Shown here piece after piece: positions 43,262 through 52,832 of a stretch of 64,000 bases of DNA. Both the position numbers and the translations under genes were made by a program. This stretch comes from an uncultured Chlamydiae bacterium. Its GTDB lineage: Bacteria > Chlamydiota > Chlamydiia > Chlamydiales > SM23-39. The notes beneath the pieces were generated by a model. It saw nothing but the letters and a program-made list of their open reading frames with translations, was not told the origin of the DNA and ran no database searches. The stretch lies in contig CAITMJ010000002.1 of the NCBI GenBank assembly GCA_903893545.1, positions 1 to 64,000 of the forward strand. Reading direction: 5' to 3'. Within the stretch, counting starts at the first letter, position 1. Every line of letters starts with the position of its first letter.

Positions 43262-43298
43262 CCCCCTTTTCAAGCCTTTTTTTAAACGCAAGGGAACC

Positions 43299-43748
43299 AT
43301 GAAAATTGCCGACTACCTCGATGCTCGGCTCATCGCTTTTCTAGATGTCTCGGCTCGCGATGCTGCGATTGACGCGCTCATCGACTTGCTTGCGGCAGAA
43401 GGAAAGCTGCCAGACAAAAAACAGTTTCGCACGGCGATATTGCATCGTGAGCAACTCGTTTCTACCGGTATCGGGATGGGCGTTGCGCTCCCTCATGCAA
43501 AGCTTTCTCAGCTCGATGATTTTTTTATCGCGATCGGAATCCAGCAGAAAAAAGGGATCGAATGGAATGCTCTCGACAAAGCTCCCGTTCGCCTGATCTT
43601 CTTAATCGGGGGCCCAGACAATCGGCAATCGGAGTACCTTCAAATCTTATCCCAATTGACAACCGCGATTAGAGATGTCGAGCTTCGCAAGGAACTGCTC
43701 CAGGCTGAATCTGCGGAAGAAGCCTTTGCTCTCTTCGAAAATTATTAA
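43299..43748 (+). CDS. ptsN: PTS EIIA-like protein (nitrogen-type)
   Basis: EIIA-Ntr type regulatory phosphocarrier domain. The phosphorylated His lies in GVALPHAKLSQLDDFFIAIG, and the family's FLIGGPDNRQSEYLQILSQL follows. The length of 149 residues is normal. The start MKIADYLDA has AGGGA upstream; 20 in-frame codons before it overlap the dut end. Chlamydiae carry EIIA proteins without sugar-transporting PTS components, so a regulatory role is inferred. It lies between dut and a second ptsN-like gene. Confidence 0.9.
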   Translation: MKIADYLDARLIAFLDVSARDAAIDALIDLLAAEGKLPDKKQFRTAILHREQLVSTGIGMGVALPHAKLSQLDDFFIAIGIQQKKGIEWNALDKAPVRLIFLIGGPDNRQSEYLQILSQLTTAIRDVELRKELLQAESAEEAFALFENY

Positions 43749-43808
43749 TTGGCTCTTTCTTTTTTTCTTTCATTTTGTTAGTTTGAGTTTTTTTCAGAGG
43801 CGCAAAAA

Positions 43809-44531
43809 ATGGATCTTCGATTAAAGGATGTTGCTGAGCTTTTAAACGTATCGGAAGCGACTGTGCGTCGTTGGATTTCCGATGGGAAAATTCCCTACTA
43901 TCGTCTGAGTCATCAATATCGATTCAGCCGCAGTGAGATTGAGAACTGGGTGCTTAGCTGCAAACAGGGAAAAGAGGAGTTTTCTCCTTTTAACCAAGAA
44001 GAGGCCGATGGCGTCAAAGAGCGTCTCGGCACGCATCAATTTGGCCTGTATCGCGCTGTCCATAAAGGGGGCGTGTACGCGAATATCCCAGGGACTACGA
44101 AAGAAGAAGTTATCCGCAATGCAATGCAGGAAATCGCCCGCGATTTGCATCTTGATGCGGAAGTGATCACAGAACTTCTTCTCGATCGAGAAAAACTCAT
44201 GCCGACTGCACTCTCAAATGGCGTTGGAGTTCCTCATACTCGGGACTTTCTTCTCCAAGAGTCGTTCGATGTCGTTGTGGTTGTTTTTCCGTCCGTGCCG
44301 ATCGAATATGGCGCGCTCGATGGACAGCCCGTCCACACTCTTTTTTTCCTCTTTGCATGCGATGATAAAAGGCACTTGCACTTGCTTGCAAAGCTTGCGC
44401 ACCTTTCTAGCCGCCCTGAAAATCTCTCCTATCTCCGGACGCATCCTACAAAACAAGAGCTTCTCGATTATCTGAAAAATTGGGAAACAGGCGTCAAGAT
44501 GAAGGGATCGCGCGAAGCTGCGCTCGTCTAA
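43809..44531 (+). CDS. ptsN: PTS EIIA-like protein with HTH domain
   Basis: A fusion of an N-terminal DNA-binding domain of the MerR/excisionase type (residues 1 to about 55: VAELLNVSEATVRRWISDGK then YRFSRSEIENWV) with a C-terminal EIIA domain whose phosphorylatable His is in GVGVPHTRDFLLQESFD. At 240 residues it resembles the second ptsN gene of Chlamydia. The domain layout suggests a transcription factor whose activity responds to phosphorylation. GAGG precedes the ATG. It ends at a bidirectional terminator facing clpC. Confidence 0.9.
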   Translation: MDLRLKDVAELLNVSEATVRRWISDGKIPYYRLSHQYRFSRSEIENWVLSCKQGKEEFSPFNQEEADGVKERLGTHQFGLYRAVHKGGVYANIPGTTKEEVIRNAMQEIARDLHLDAEVITELLLDREKLMPTALSNGVGVPHTRDFLLQESFDVVVVVFPSVPIEYGALDGQPVHTLFFLFACDDKRHLHLLAKLAHLSSRPENLSYLRTHPTKQELLDYLKNWETGVKMKGSREAALV

Positions 44532-44536
44532 AAAAT

Positions 44537-44563
44537 AAAGAGGGCAAAAAGCCCCCTTTTTTT
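44537..44563. terminator. Bidirectional terminator between ptsN2 and clpC
   Basis: A nine-base stem (44537-44545 with 44551-44559, one A-C mismatch) around an AAAAA loop, with a T run on the plus strand side and A-rich sequence on the other. It sits between two convergent genes and can serve both. Confidence 0.7.
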
Positions 44564-44565
44564 AA

Positions 44566-47091
44566 TTAAGGTGCAGATACAGCAGTCTCTTCTTTCGAAG
44601 GAGGAGCTGCTAGATCTTTCTCGATAAAGATAATCGCGCCATCTTTGACTGAAATGAGATAGTTTTTCTCAGTATTTGGATTGGCGAGCGTCTTTTCGGC
44701 CAATGGATCTTCGAGGAATTGCTCGATTACGCGGCGTAAAGGGCGCGCTCCCATTTCTGGAAGGTATCCCTTGTCGACGAGGAAATCGCGTGCGGCATCA
44801 TCGAGGGCAATGGAGATTTTCTTCTTGGCCAGGCGGTTTTTGAGTTTATTGAACTCAAGGTCGATCACTAGGCGGTAGGCCGGTTTATCGAGCGTATTGA
44901 AGATGACCAGGCCATCGAGTCGGTTAATAAACTCAGGCTTAAAGTGTTTTTTGACTGCGCCTTCAATCTTCTCATGCATCGATTTGTAATCGAGAGAGTT
45001 CTCTTTTGCCCCAAAGCCAACTTCTGTCGACTTGCGGATGAGATCTGCGCCGAGGTTCGATGTCATGATAATGATGGTATTGCGGAAGTCGATCTTGCGG
45101 CCAACGGAGTCTGTCAGGCGTCCTTCCTCGAGGATTTGGAGGAGGAGGTTCATGACGTCAGGATGCGCTTTTTCTACTTCGTCGAAAAGAACGACGCAGT
45201 AAGGACGGCGACGCACTTGTTCTGTAAGCTGTCCGCCTTCTTCATATCCGACGTAGCCCGGAGGAGATCCGGTCATTCGGCTGATGGCGAATTTCTCCAT
45301 ATACTCAGACATGTCAACTTGGATGAGGGCGTCTTCTCCGCCAAACATATGGGAAGCGAGGAGGCGAGCGAGGTGTGTTTTGCCAACGCCTGTCGGTCCG
45401 AGGAAGAGGAATGCTCCAATCGGGCGATTTGGGTCTTTGATGTCGGCGCGGCTGCGGCGGATGGCGCGGCAGACTGTGCTAAGGGCATTGTCTTGACCGA
45501 TGATTCGAGTTTTTAACATCTCTTCCATCTTGAGAACTTTTTCAGTTTCCCCTTCGGTCAGGCGAGTGAGCGGGATGCCGGTGTGTTTGGCGACGATGTT
45601 GGCGATCTCTTCTTCATCGACTACCGGTTGTTGCTCATCTTTATGTGTTTCCCACTGCGCGCGCTGGGCTTGCATTTGCTCCCGGAGAGTTTTTTCATTG
45701 TCTCGGAGCTTGGCCGCTTTTTCGTATTCTTGTTTGCTGATCGCCTCTTCTTTTGCGAGCCGTGCCTCTTCGATTTTTTGTTCAAAATCGGAGAGTTCTT
45801 TGGGTTGGTGCATGATCGTGATGCGAGCGCGAGCTCCGGCTTCATCTAACAGGTCGATAGCCTTATCTGGCAGAAAACGGCCAGAAATATAGCGGTCAGA
45901 AAGGGTCACTGCAGAGCGGATGGCTGCATCTGTGTAAACGCACTTGTGGTGTTCTTCGTACTTTGGTTTGAGGCCGAGGAGAATCGAGATGCTCTCTTCT
46001 GCAGAAGGGGGCTGTACGATGATCTTTTGGAAACGTCTTTCAAGGGCGGGATCTTTTTCGATGTGTTTTCGGTATTCATCGAGCGTCGTAGCGCCGATGC
46101 ACTGGATTTCACCGCGAGAAAGGGACGGTTTTAAAATATTGGAAGCGTCAATCGCTCCTTCAGCAGCTCCCGCTCCGACGATGGTGTGGATTTCGTCGAT
46201 AAAAAGGAGGATGTTGCCGTTCTTTTTAATCTCATCCATCACCGCCTTGATCCGCTCTTCGAATTGACCGCGGTATTTAGTCCCTGCGATCATGAGGGTA
46301 AGGTCGAGAGAGATCAGCTTTTTCTTGCGGAGGTTATCGGGGACATCGCCGCGGACAATCGCTTGGGCAAGGCCTTCGACGATAGCCGTTTTGCCAACGC
46401 CCGCTTCTCCGATAAGAACAGGGTTGTTTTTTCGGCGGCGGCAGAGGATCAAAATAAGCCTTTCTACTTCATCGCGGCGGCCGATCACGGGATCCATTTT
46501 TCCATCGCGGCACATCTCGGTCAGATCATGGCCGTAGGCGCGAAGAGCCGGCATCTTATCATTGGCTGGAGGACCCGATTTATCTTGTTGCGGCCGAGGA
46601 GAAGAACCTACTTGAGAAGAGGGAGCTGCTCCCATTGGCGGCAGTTGCAGATTGAATGTCTCGAGTTCCTTCAAGACTTCTTTTCGAACCTCTTTTAGGT
46701 TGACGTTCAGGTTTTCTAAGGTCTGGGCCGCGACGCCATCGGTTTGACGTAAAAGGGCTAAGAGAAGGTGTTCGGTGCCGACATAATTATGATTGAGGTT
46801 GGCCGCTTCTTCATTGGCAAATTCAAAAACTTTTTTGACCTTCCCGGTGAGAGCTGGGTCGCCATAGACTTGAATTTCGGGGCCAAATCCGACAATGCGC
46901 TCTACTTCTGTGCGGATGGTATCATAGTCAAGGTTGAGGTTGCGAAGGACATTGACGGCGATGCCCTGGCCGAGTTTTAACAGTCCAAGAAGAACGTGTT
47001 CTGTGCCTAAGTAATTGTGATTTAGGCGCTGAGCTTCTTTTTTAGCGAGCTTGATGACTTGTTTGGCTCGATTGGTGAATTTATCAAACAT
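44566..47091 (-). CDS. clpC: ATP-dependent Clp protease ATPase ClpC
   Basis: AAA+ unfoldase that feeds proteins to ClpP. Two N-terminal Clp repeats ([16 protein letters not shown] and [16 protein letters not shown]) are followed by the first Walker [15 protein letters not shown], a coiled middle domain with a UVR-like element ([17 protein letters not shown]) that marks ClpC, and the second Walker [15 protein letters not shown]. The length of 841 residues is normal. TAGGAG lies upstream of the ATG. lplA is divergent. Confidence 0.96.
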   Translation of the reverse strand: MFDKFTNRAKQVIKLAKKEAQRLNHNYLGTEHVLLGLLKLGQGIAVNVLRNLNLDYDTIRTEVERIVGFGPEIQVYGDPALTGKVKKVFEFANEEAANLNHNYVGTEHLLLALLRQTDGVAAQTLENLNVNLKEVRKEVLKELETFNLQLPPMGAAPSSQVGSSPRPQQDKSGPPANDKMPALRAYGHDLTEMCRDGKMDPVIGRRDEVERLILILCRRRKNNPVLIGEAGVGKTAIVEGLAQAIVRGDVPDNLRKKKLISLDLTLMIAGTKYRGQFEERIKAVMDEIKKNGNILLFIDEIHTIVGAGAAEGAIDASNILKPSLSRGEIQCIGATTLDEYRKHIEKDPALERRFQKIIVQPPSAEESISILLGLKPKYEEHHKCVYTDAAIRSAVTLSDRYISGRFLPDKAIDLLDEAGARARITIMHQPKELSDFEQKIEEARLAKEEAISKQEYEKAAKLRDNEKTLREQMQAQRAQWETHKDEQQPVVDEEEIANIVAKHTGIPLTRLTEGETEKVLKMEEMLKTRIIGQDNALSTVCRAIRRSRADIKDPNRPIGAFLFLGPTGVGKTHLARLLASHMFGGEDALIQVDMSEYMEKFAISRMTGSPPGYVGYEEGGQLTEQVRRRPYCVVLFDEVEKAHPDVMNLLLQILEEGRLTDSVGRKIDFRNTIIIMTSNLGADLIRKSTEVGFGAKENSLDYKSMHEKIEGAVKKHFKPEFINRLDGLVIFNTLDKPAYRLVIDLEFNKLKNRLAKKKISIALDDAARDFLVDKGYLPEMGARPLRRVIEQFLEDPLAEKTLANPNTEKNYLISVKDGAIIFIEKDLAAPPSKEETAVSAP

Positions 47092-47196
47092 GACGTCTTA
47101 TCTCCTAACCTATTATTTTACCCGATTTGGGAAATTTTCTCGACTAACCAATCACTTTTGTCCTAAAATTCCTGTTAATAGACGGATGGACTTTCT

Positions 47197-47937
47197 TTGT
47201 ACACTAAAAATTTAAGTTTAGAATTAGTCGATACGGGAACTGCTGAGGCAGAGATAAATATGTCTCTGGATGCGCAGTTTTTAGCCGATCTTTGTCCAGA
47301 CGGAAATCCCATTTTGCACTTCTATGATTGGGCCGGCCCAACAGCTACCTACGGCCATTTCATCGACCCCAAAAAGTACATCGATCTAGACAAGGCCGGT
47401 TTTCATCGGCTCTCCTTGGCCAAGAGGCCAACTGGCGGGGGGATCGTCTTTCATATATGGGATCTTGCCTTTTCTTTTTTGATGCCCGCAAAACACCCCG
47501 CCTGTAGTGAAAATACTATCGATAACTACCGGTTTGTCAATGAAATTGTCTTGAGCGCCGTCAAAGAATATCTGACCATTAAAGACGTGACATTGATTCC
47601 TGAGCACGCCCCGCTTTTGGGTCCAAGCTGCAATCATTTTTGCATGGCAAGGCCGACGATCTACGACGTGGTCTATCAGGGGCTCAAAATCGCAGGCGCT
47701 GCGCAAAGAAGGACGAAAAAAGGATACCTCCATCAAGGGACGATCTCTCTGGCCTTTCCCCATTTAGCGCTTTTGAAAAACGTCCTTCTGTCCCAAGAAG
47801 AGATCACGCGCGCGATGACAGCCTACACTTTTGCCCCGCTCGGCCGTCTATGGACGCCGGACCATCTTCAAGAAGCCAGAATTGAACTCCGCAAGCTTTT
47901 ACTGAAGAAGTTTCAAGACAAGTTCTTCATGACTTAA
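47197..47937 (+). CDS. lplA: Lipoate-protein ligase A family protein
   Basis: Attaches lipoate, or octanoate, to lysines of E2 subunits and GcvH. The family core is readable: RPTGGGIVFHIWDLAFSFLM and DVVYQGLKIAGAAQRRTKKG with the catalytic Lys, then YLHQGTISL. The length of 246 residues fits the short chlamydial type. The start is a TTG with GGATGGA just upstream; the ATG 11 bases earlier is out of frame and quickly closed. gcvH, a likely acceptor, lies 4.5 kb downstream on the same strand. Confidence 0.88.
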   Translation: MYTKNLSLELVDTGTAEAEINMSLDAQFLADLCPDGNPILHFYDWAGPTATYGHFIDPKKYIDLDKAGFHRLSLAKRPTGGGIVFHIWDLAFSFLMPAKHPACSENTIDNYRFVNEIVLSAVKEYLTIKDVTLIPEHAPLLGPSCNHFCMARPTIYDVVYQGLKIAGAAQRRTKKGYLHQGTISLAFPHLALLKNVLLSQEEITRAMTAYTFAPLGRLWTPDHLQEARIELRKLLLKKFQDKFFMT

Positions 47938-47951
47938 ATTTCTTGCGAAGA

Positions 47952-47957
47952 TATACT
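47952..47957 (+). promoter_or_regulatory. -10 element of proS
   Basis: TATACT ten bases before the proS ATG, preceded by CTTGCGAAGA. The bases between (TTCCTCCACT) are pyrimidine-rich, so there is no Shine-Dalgarno. A transcript starting at the usual distance would have a leader of about four bases. No clear -35. Confidence 0.4.
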
Positions 47958-47967
47958 TTCCTCCACT

Positions 47968-49488
47968 ATGGCAAAGCAAAAGACAGCAGTTACACCGACT
48001 CGCGAAGAAAACTATCCCGAATGGTACCAAGGCGTATTGAAGGTCGCAGACCTCTCTGAACATTCTCCCGTTCGCGGATGCATGGTCATTAAACCCTGGG
48101 GTTATAGCATTTGGGAAAATATTCAGAAAGTGCTGGATAAGAAGTTTAAAGAGACCGGCCATCAGAATGCCTATTTTCCGCTCTTCATCCCTTTGAGTTT
48201 TATGGAAAAAGAGGCAGAGCACGTCGAAGGGTTTGCCAAAGAATGCGCCGTCGTCACGCACCATCGCCTCGAGAGGGGACCTGATGGAAAGCTTGTTCCT
48301 GCGGGGGAATTGGAAGAACCTCTTATTGTTCGCCCCACTTCAGAAATGATCATCGGCGATAGTTTTTCAAAATGGGTACAGTCCTATCGAGATCTGCCCA
48401 TCTTAATCAATCAATGGGCTAATGTCGTTCGCTGGGAAATGCGCACGCGGATGTTTTTGCGCACTGCCGAATTTTTGTGGCAAGAAGGGCATACCGCACA
48501 CGCTTCGAGAGAAGAGGCGGAAGTAGAAGCAAAGAAAATGCATCAAATCTACGCCGATTTTGCCCGTGAATATTTAGCCGTGCCCGTCATTTTAGGCGAA
48601 AAAACGCCGCAAGAGCGCTTCCCTGGCGCGGTCAATACCTATACGATCGAGGCGATGATGCAAGACCGGAAGGCGCTGCAGCTCGGAACTTCTCACTTTT
48701 TAGGGCAAAATTTTGCAAAATCCTGCGGCATTCAATTTAGCAGTCAAAGTGGTGAACAAGAATTTGCCTGGACAACCTCTTGGGGCGTAACCACCCGAAT
48801 GATAGGGGGGCTTGTAATGGTTCATAGCGACGACGATGGCCTTATTTTGCCTCCTCGCATCGCGTCTGCGCACGTCGTGATCATCCCTATTTTAAATAGC
48901 GATGAAGCGGCGGCTAAGGTGGTGCCATTTTGCCAAAACCTCGTTTCGGCTTTAAAAAAGCTCCACTATCACGGTCAGCCTCTAGAAGTGATTTTCGATA
49001 CAAAAGATCAGCGCGCCGGCGAGAAGAGCTGGCATTGGATCAAGAAGGGGATTCCTCTTCGGATTGAAGTGGGCGCTCGCGAAGTGGATGGGGGAGTCGT
49101 CTCTTTAGCAAGAAGAGATAAAGCTCATCGCGATACCCAAACGCTCTCCGTTCATGAACTCGAGCAAAAAATTTGCCCGATCCTCGATGAGATCCAAGCA
49201 TCGCTTCTTCGCAAAGCCAAAGAATTTAGAAATCAGCACACGGTAAAAATCGATCATAAAAGCGATTTTTATGACTTTTTTACGCCAAAAAATGGGGAAA
49301 ATCCGGAAATCCACGGCGGTTTTGCCTTTTCCCACTGGTGTGGAGATCCTGCCGTCGAAGAGCAGATCAAAAATGATCTCAATGTGACGATCCGCTGCAT
49401 CCCTCTCGATTCGCCTCACGAAGAAGGGCGCTGCGTCATCACTGGCAAACCGTCGAAGCGCCGCGTAATCTACGCAAAGTCTTACTAA
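47968..49488 (+). CDS. proS: Prolyl-tRNA synthetase, archaeal/eukaryotic type
   Basis: Class II synthetase charging tRNA-Pro. It is the short form without the inserted editing domain: LIVRPTSEMIIGDSFSKWV, RWEMRTRMFLRTAEFLWQEG, and the C-terminal extension ending in Tyr (RRVIYAKSY). Chlamydia carries the longer bacterial form. In the C-terminal zinc-like domain two of the four cysteines are lost (CGDPAVEE and CVITGK, where CxxxxC and CxxC are usual). The length of 506 residues is normal for this type. It has a predicted near-leaderless start. Confidence 0.95.
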   Translation: MAKQKTAVTPTREENYPEWYQGVLKVADLSEHSPVRGCMVIKPWGYSIWENIQKVLDKKFKETGHQNAYFPLFIPLSFMEKEAEHVEGFAKECAVVTHHRLERGPDGKLVPAGELEEPLIVRPTSEMIIGDSFSKWVQSYRDLPILINQWANVVRWEMRTRMFLRTAEFLWQEGHTAHASREEAEVEAKKMHQIYADFAREYLAVPVILGEKTPQERFPGAVNTYTIEAMMQDRKALQLGTSHFLGQNFAKSCGIQFSSQSGEQEFAWTTSWGVTTRMIGGLVMVHSDDDGLILPPRIASAHVVIIPILNSDEAAAKVVPFCQNLVSALKKLHYHGQPLEVIFDTKDQRAGEKSWHWIKKGIPLRIEVGAREVDGGVVSLARRDKAHRDTQTLSVHELEQKICPILDEIQASLLRKAKEFRNQHTVKIDHKSDFYDFFTPKNGENPEIHGGFAFSHWCGDPAVEEQIKNDLNVTIRCIPLDSPHEEGRCVITGKPSKRRVIYAKSY

Positions 49489-49494
49489 AATCCT

Positions 49495-49522
49495 TTGATT
49501 TTTCTTTGGTTTATGGTAAAGT
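49495..49522 (+). promoter_or_regulatory. Possible promoter of the PpiD-like gene
   Basis: TTGATT (49495-49500) and TAAAGT (49517-49522) are separated by 16 AT-rich bases, located 27 bases before the ATG and just after proS. Both hexamers deviate from consensus. Confidence 0.35.
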
Positions 49523-49548
49523 GAAGATCTTTTTTTAAGTGGTCTACC

Positions 49549-51819
49549 ATGCTTGAGTTTCTTCGAAAATACCAAAAATACTTCCTTTTTATCGTCACCA
49601 CCATGGTGATCTCTTCGTTTGTCTTTTTCGGCACGTTCAGTACGTTCACGAAAATGGAAACGAGAAAAGATCAGACGATCGGCAAGGCGATTGACGGTTC
49701 TGATTTGAAGCTTCTAGAGATAGCGGCGCTGTCGAAATTTTTAAGCTCTGATCGAGACGATGCGGCGATAAACGGCCATCGCATCCCGATTAATTTGCTC
49801 AATGACGGTGTGATTCGAAAAGATCTATTGGCCACCGGGGTGGCTGATATTTTGATTCGAGGCAACTATCCAATGTTTAAAAAACAGTTAGGGGCAAAAC
49901 TAGAGAAAATCAAAGCATACCGCTCGTATGAGCATCCCGACGCTCCTTTTGTCTCTGCAAAAGCTGTATGGCAACGGTTTGCTCCGGATATCAACCGCGA
50001 ATGGTCTTTCTTGCAGTCGGAAGAGGCTGTCAATGAGGAAACATTTAGCCACCTCGTCAATCTATATCAATTGCAGAGCGCTTTGCCCTCCGAATGGCTA
50101 AGACGCGTTTTGACTTTGCATGAGCAGCAATACAACTGGCTCCGTCCCGATCCGCGCCTACGCCAAGACGATTTGTCGATTTTTGGATTTCATTCCCTTT
50201 CTGATTGGTTTGGCAAAGATTTTGTCGATTTGATCGCAGAATTTATCCATAGTGCCGCCATTGTGGCAGCAGAAAACGGCTACCGAGTCAGTTTGGCCGA
50301 AGCCAAAGGCGATTTAAGACGCAATTTTGAGGACTCGATCCAGAAGCTTCAAGCCGCCAAATGGCCGATTGAGTTGACCTTCAAGGGACAGCTCAATCTC
50401 TTAGGTTGCGATGAGGGAGCAGCTGCTGAGGTCTGGAGAAAAGTGCTTTTGTTTCGAAGATATTTCCAAGATCTCGGGGAATCTGCCTTTCTCGATCGCC
50501 TGCCCTACACGGAGTTTTCCGCATTAGCACAGGAAAAAGCGAACGTAGATCTCTACCGATGCCCCACTATTTTTAAGATGTCTAGCCCTCTTGATCTATA
50601 CTCTTTCCAAACCTATCTAAAGGCGATTGCGCCCATGGCTAAAAATGATGTCCACTCTTTCCCATCTTCTACCTATTCGGTGATTGAAGTGGAAAAAAAG
50701 ACCCCAGAACTGGTCGGAGTTGAGTACAGAGCACAGGTTCTTGCTGTAGATAAGCGGGAAGCGGCTTTAAAAGCGCCTTTCAAAGAAGTTTTAGCCTTTG
50801 AGATGGGAGAAGAGGCGTGGAAACTCTTGAAGAAAGAGTTTTCCTCTCTTCAGGGATTTTCTGGAAAAACTGCCGATGAGAGATTTCAAGCCCTTGAGAA
50901 GATAAGCCCGGAAGAAAGGGGAAAAATCGATTTTTTTGCTCGCCGGCTTTTAGTCAATAAACACCCTGAATGGGTCCAAGAGCTTTTGGACTCCTCGCAA
51001 GGGAAAGATATGCAGCTAATCCTTTCGAATGGCAAAATTGAACTGCCACACATTGAGGATCCAGCTCGATTGGGTTCTCTTTTTAAAGAGATTCTTTCTT
51101 CTCCAGAAACATCCCTTACAGCTCTTCACTATTTTGAAACGGAAGAAGCTGTTTTTCGCTTTGAAAATATCGAGAAGGTCTCTGATTCGAAAGTCAAAAC
51201 TTATGAAGAAGCCAAAAAAGATGGGACGCTTGCAACTATGGTCGATGCTGCATTAGCTGAAGCATTTCCCAAAGTCCGGATCAAGCTCGCCCCTGAAGAG
51301 GCTGTCAAGGATCTATCTGAAGTTAAAGAAAAAGTAGCCGAACTCTTACTAGTAGATCTGAAGAAGACCCTCGAGAAAGAGCGGGGAGACGACGTAGATG
51401 CACCTTGGTGTGCTTTGCGCTGGAAAGCTTTTGCCGCAAAAGCAAAAGAGGACCTTGCAAACCATCAAAACGAAGGATTGTGGCTCAAAGTCGAAGGAGA
51501 AAATCCGTTGCTCGCACAATTTAAAATGGAGCGGGTCGAAAAAGAGATCTCCCGTTCCGCTGAGGAGGATTGGATGGCAAAAGTGCCCTTTATGCTCGTT
51601 CCCAACGAGTGGTCGGCTGTCCATGCAGAAACCGATGGCGCCGTACATTTTATGTTCCTAAAAAACCGCATCTCTTCTGATGAACCCATTTTAGAACAGC
51701 TTTCTTTTGGCAAGGGAATGATCGTTGCCGACGTGCATCGAGTTCTTGCAAAAGAATTGCTCGACGTAATGAAACAGAAACAAGCCATTGTAATTCCTCT
51801 CCAACAAGAACAGGAATAG
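49549..51819 (+). CDS. PpiD/SurA_N-like membrane-anchored protein
   Basis: A 756-residue protein whose start (MLEFLRKYQKYFLFIVTTMV then SFVFFGTF) matches the N-terminal anchor of PpiD-type periplasmic chaperones, followed by a region like the SurA_N fold (GKAIDGSDLKLLEIAALSKF). The rest is helical and charged. I do not see a parvulin isomerase motif. It probably helps outer-membrane or secreted proteins fold at the inner membrane. It is followed after three bases by the CBM9-like gene. Confidence 0.6.
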   Translation: MLEFLRKYQKYFLFIVTTMVISSFVFFGTFSTFTKMETRKDQTIGKAIDGSDLKLLEIAALSKFLSSDRDDAAINGHRIPINLLNDGVIRKDLLATGVADILIRGNYPMFKKQLGAKLEKIKAYRSYEHPDAPFVSAKAVWQRFAPDINREWSFLQSEEAVNEETFSHLVNLYQLQSALPSEWLRRVLTLHEQQYNWLRPDPRLRQDDLSIFGFHSLSDWFGKDFVDLIAEFIHSAAIVAAENGYRVSLAEAKGDLRRNFEDSIQKLQAAKWPIELTFKGQLNLLGCDEGAAAEVWRKVLLFRRYFQDLGESAFLDRLPYTEFSALAQEKANVDLYRCPTIFKMSSPLDLYSFQTYLKAIAPMAKNDVHSFPSSTYSVIEVEKKTPELVGVEYRAQVLAVDKREAALKAPFKEVLAFEMGEEAWKLLKKEFSSLQGFSGKTADERFQALEKISPEERGKIDFFARRLLVNKHPEWVQELLDSSQGKDMQLILSNGKIELPHIEDPARLGSLFKEILSSPETSLTALHYFETEEAVFRFENIEKVSDSKVKTYEEAKKDGTLATMVDAALAEAFPKVRIKLAPEEAVKDLSEVKEKVAELLLVDLKKTLEKERGDDVDAPWCALRWKAFAAKAKEDLANHQNEGLWLKVEGENPLLAQFKMERVEKEISRSAEEDWMAKVPFMLVPNEWSAVHAETDGAVHFMFLKNRISSDEPILEQLSFGKGMIVADVHRVLAKELLDVMKQKQAIVIPLQQEQE

Positions 51820-51822
51820 CAC

Positions 51823-52464
51823 ATGTTTGAAGAACTCCCCTCTCTCTGTCCTGTCCAATTTTTTGGAATCAGTGCAGACTGCCTTTTCCTCGGAAAAGGA
51901 GCGCTCAAAGCCGATAAACAGTATTTAATTTCTACGACATCGGACCTCTTGAATGAAGAGCCTTTTTCCGACGTATATGCTGCCTGGAACTTTGAAAAGC
52001 TCTTTTTTCTCATCGACGTGCACCTCCCTTTTCAACATCTTGGAAATGGAGACCTTCGAAGTGGAGATTCCGTCGAACTCTTTATCGACACAAGAGATCT
52101 TAAGTCGAAAGGGACGATTTCTCGATTTTGCCATCATTTTGTCTTCTATCCGGCGGAAGTGCAAGGATTTTACGGCAGGGAAGCGACTCGTTTTCGCAAT
52201 GAAGACGTCCATCGCCTATGCCACCCGGAAGATCTCAACGTAGTTCCAAAAATCAAGGCTAAGTCTTACTCATTAGGAATTGAGATTCCTGCGCAGTGTC
52301 TTACGGGCTTTGACCCGATGAGCTTTCCTCGACTCGGCTTTACCTATCGCATCAACAGGGCCGGAGGATCACCTCAACATTTTGCCGTCTCTTCTGAAGA
52401 GTTTGTGATCGAGCAGCATCCGGCTACATGGGGCACCTTGAAGCTCATCGAGCAGGAACGATGA
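51823..52464 (+). CDS. CBM9/DOMON-like domain protein
   Basis: A 213-residue single-domain protein. The blocks SDVYAAWNFEKLFFLIDV, GDSVELFIDTRDLK, SLGIEIPAQCLTGFDP and RLGFTYRINRAGG follow the pattern of family 9 carbohydrate-binding/DOMON-like beta sandwiches. There is no signal peptide, so it is probably cytosolic or exported by another route. The ligand is unknown. It lies in a tight series after the PpiD-like gene, and its stop overlaps the gcvH start. Confidence 0.6.
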   Translation: MFEELPSLCPVQFFGISADCLFLGKGALKADKQYLISTTSDLLNEEPFSDVYAAWNFEKLFFLIDVHLPFQHLGNGDLRSGDSVELFIDTRDLKSKGTISRFCHHFVFYPAEVQGFYGREATRFRNEDVHRLCHPEDLNVVPKIKAKSYSLGIEIPAQCLTGFDPMSFPRLGFTYRINRAGGSPQHFAVSSEEFVIEQHPATWGTLKLIEQER

Positions 52465-52832
52465 ACCATAAGCTCTTTACCAAGTCGCATGAATGGATCG
52501 AAGTGATCGGCAAAGTAGGCACTGTGGGCATTACGCAATATGCGCAGCGAGAGCTCGGCGCAATTGTCTATGTCCAGCTGCCAAAAGTGGGCTATCACAC
52601 CAAAGCGGGCCAGGAAATTTCCGTTCTTGAATCGACAAAAGCGGCAGCCGACGTATATAGCCCCGTATCTGGGAAAGTCGTAGCCGTCAATGAAGCGGTG
52701 ATAAAAGAGCCCGAGCTAGTCAATCGTTTTCCGGAAACGTCCTCTTGGCTCTTTAAGATTGAGCTTTCCAATCCCAAAGAATTAGAAGATCTTCTCTCCC
52801 TTTTCGATTACGAAAAGCTTGTTGCCGGCTAA
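52461..52832 (+). CDS. gcvH: Glycine cleavage H-like lipoyl protein
   Basis: Small lipoyl carrier protein. The acceptor Lys is in VLESTKAAADVYSPVSGKVV and the fold starts with KLFTKSHEWIEVIGKVGTVG. The length of 123 residues is normal. The start is chosen at MNHKLF, with AGGAACG upstream and an overlap with the preceding stop; an earlier in-frame ATG has no homology. No other glycine cleavage genes are in the window. With lplA nearby, it may act as a lipoyl relay instead of in glycine breakdown. Confidence 0.93.
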   Translation: MNHKLFTKSHEWIEVIGKVGTVGITQYAQRELGAIVYVQLPKVGYHTKAGQEISVLESTKAAADVYSPVSGKVVAVNEAVIKEPELVNRFPETSSWLFKIELSNPKELEDLLSLFDYEKLVAG

